From: Desulfurobacterium thermolithotrophum DSM 11699
GTDB lineage: Bacteria > Aquificota > Aquificia > Desulfurobacteriales > Desulfurobacteriaceae
Direction: 5' to 3'
Assembly (NCBI RefSeq): GCF_000191045.1
Contig: NC_015185.1
Location: 1 to 64,000, forward strand
DNA length: 64,000 bases
A model generated the notes under the pieces. That model did no database searches. It was not told the origin of the DNA and saw nothing but the letters and a program-made list of their open reading frames with translations. Position numbers and translations under genes: made by a program. Shown piece after piece: positions 62,882 to 64,000 of this stretch (the stretch's first letter is position 1; the number at the start of each line of letters is the position of its first letter).

Positions 62882-63484
62882 ATGAAGTATGAAATATTCA
62901 TTTCTGAAAAACCAAAAGACGGGCGTGAAATAAATGAAATTAAGGGAATACCTGTTTTAAAACCTATTCAAGTTCATGGAACTAACATTGTTTTTGTGGG
63001 TCGCTCTGTTCCGTTCAATCTTCAGGCAGATGCCATAGTTACAGATAGTAAGAACTACTGGATAGGGGTTTTAACTGCCGACTGTCTTCCTGTTTTTCTT
63101 GTGGGAGAAGGAGTTGTAGGTGTTGTTCATGCTGGTTGGAGAGGAACTCTTAAAGGAATTGTCTTTAATACTGTAAAGTATATTTCTGAGTTTTCTGCTG
63201 TTAAAAAGGCTATCTTGGGAGTTTCTATTTGCAGTCAATGTTACGAAGTAGGAGAGGATGTTTACTCTCTTTACCCAAAAGAGTATTCCAAATGTTTTAA
63301 AAAGTTAAAAAACAGCAAATTTCTTTTTGACCTTAAGGAGGCAAATAAGATTCAACTAAAAGCTGCAGGAGTCCATGAAATAGAAGACATTAAAAAATGT
63401 ACCGTTTGTAATAATGATATTTTCCATTCCTATAGAGCAGAAAAAACAGACAAGAGAATACTTTCGGCAATAAGGATTATTTAA
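62882..63484 (+). CDS. pgeF: Multicopper/laccase-domain protein (YfiH/PgeF family)
   Basis: A 200-residue YfiH protein, of a family shown to act as a purine nucleoside phosphorylase/deaminase and tied to peptidoglycan editing. Markers are IQVHGTNIVFVG near residue 32, VLTADCLPVFLVG near 63, VVHAGWRGTLKG near 81, and the metal-binding ISICSQCYEVGEDV near 115, followed by CTVCNNDIFHSYR. No Shine-Dalgarno site is seen before the ATG. The stop shares a base with the dprA start. Confidence 0.92.
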   Translation: MKYEIFISEKPKDGREINEIKGIPVLKPIQVHGTNIVFVGRSVPFNLQADAIVTDSKNYWIGVLTADCLPVFLVGEGVVGVVHAGWRGTLKGIVFNTVKYISEFSAVKKAILGVSICSQCYEVGEDVYSLYPKEYSKCFKKLKNSKFLFDLKEANKIQLKAAGVHEIEDIKKCTVCNNDIFHSYRAEKTDKRILSAIRII

Positions 63485-64000
63485 TGGAAGAAACTTTAAT
63501 TTCGATAGCTTTTCTATTTAAAAGAGGAATTGGTGCACGAAAGTATATTTTTCTTCTTAAGAATTATGAAAGCTTATCTGAAGCTGTAAGAAAAGAGAAA
63601 ATAGATTTAAGTAAAGAGCTAAAATTAGCTGAAAAAGAGTTAAGAAAAGCTAAAAAGCTTGGTATCAAGATAGTACCTTTATGTTCGGAAAGTTATCCTT
63701 CCCTTCTTAAAGAAATTCATCAACCTCCTATTGTTCTTTATGTAAGGGGAACTTTACCAGATATTCCTTTTATTGCAGTGGTTGGTTCAAGGAAAACATC
63801 TAACTATGGAAGAAGAATTGCTTATTCGCTTGGGAAATTCCTTTCAGAGAACGATATATCAGTCGTAAGTGGTCTTGCCTACGGAATAGACTCTTATGCT
63901 CATAAAGGAGCAATTGATGGAAAAGGAAAAACTATTGCTGTTCTTGGAAGTGGAGTTGATTCTATCTATCCACGAGGGAATTTTTCTCTTGCTGAGAGGA
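63484..64000 (+). CDS. dprA: DNA-processing protein DprA, partial (runs off the window)
   Basis: The first 172 codons of DprA, which loads RecA on single-stranded DNA taken up in transformation. The Rossmann fold begins with AVVGSRKTSNYGRR near residue 98, followed by VVSGLAYGIDSYAHKGA near 126-142 and TIAVLGSGVDSIYPR near 147, the family signature. The ATG overlaps the pgeF stop, so they are co-translated. The 3' half lies beyond 64000. Confidence 0.95.
   Translation, partial: MEETLISIAFLFKRGIGARKYIFLLKNYESLSEAVRKEKIDLSKELKLAEKELRKAKKLGIKIVPLCSESYPSLLKEIHQPPIVLYVRGTLPDIPFIAVVGSRKTSNYGRRIAYSLGKFLSENDISVVSGLAYGIDSYAHKGAIDGKGKTIAVLGSGVDSIYPRGNFSLAER

Overview
The window looks like a piece of the chromosome of a thermophilic, anaerobic, AT-rich Gram-negative bacterium, most likely of the Aquificota (Desulfurobacteriaceae-like). 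This is inferred from protein flavour (Lys/Glu/Ile-rich proteins, an outer-membrane barrel, an oxygen-binding diiron protein, Hfq, CheZ, HisZ) and was not checked by a database search. Almost all of the DNA is coding, genes overlap often, and TTG starts are frequent. No rRNA, tRNA or CRISPR array was seen.

Layout. 1-5.8 kb: a glycosyltransferase, then dnaA, the replication origin (ten perfect DnaA boxes, four of them inside the dnaA 3' end), dnaN, and lipid and isoprenoid genes (pgsA, plsY, ispA, dxs). 7.7-12.7 kb, minus strand: rel, clpP, ribBA, pdxA; pdxA seems to start at AUA. 12.8-17.1 kb: murI, rph, rdgB, yggT, a DivIVA-like gene overlapping a YggU gene, the HU gene, and an exported Cys-motif protein behind a consensus promoter. 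17.1-20.8 kb, minus: thrC, hisZ, purA. 20.8-24.5 kb: dapA, a globin-PsiE fusion, dapB, tiny ORFs, hisA. 24.6-28.4 kb: rsmH, then glnB, amtB and a porin-like gene behind a sigma-54 promoter with an NtrC-like site. 28.6-41.2 kb: an EAL protein, plsC, ispH, an S1 protein, smpB, rimP, nusA, a YlxR-L7Ae fusion, a PfkB kinase, an oxygen-binding diiron protein followed by a soluble chemoreceptor, lepA, a frameshifted FIST gene and a GGDEF protein. 41.2-47.5 kb, minus: a chemotaxis operon (cheZ, cheA, cheW, mcp, cheV, cheY). 47.6-48.6 kb: a decayed insertion sequence. 48.8-52.4 kb, minus: two Hfq-domain proteins with N-terminal winged-helix-like regions, accC, accB, efp. 52.4-57.9 kb: a lipoprotein, purE, DUF89, tsaC, fmt, a Fur-family gene and an HD hydrolase. 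57.9-62.9 kb, minus: a NIL-ferredoxin, a membrane protein, nadA, guaA, a tiny membrane ORF and three unknown genes, one with a PD-(D/E)XK-like nuclease pattern. 62.9 kb to the end: pgeF and the start of dprA.

Most of the window is housekeeping. The accessory signal is in sensing and regulation: a proposed diiron oxygen sensor with its own receptor, a haem-globin fused to a membrane domain, a FIST gene with a slippery A8 tract next to a diguanylate cyclase, tandem Hfq fusions, a nitrogen-regulated transport unit, and the unknown three-gene nuclease cassette. These are the best places to look for undescribed biology.
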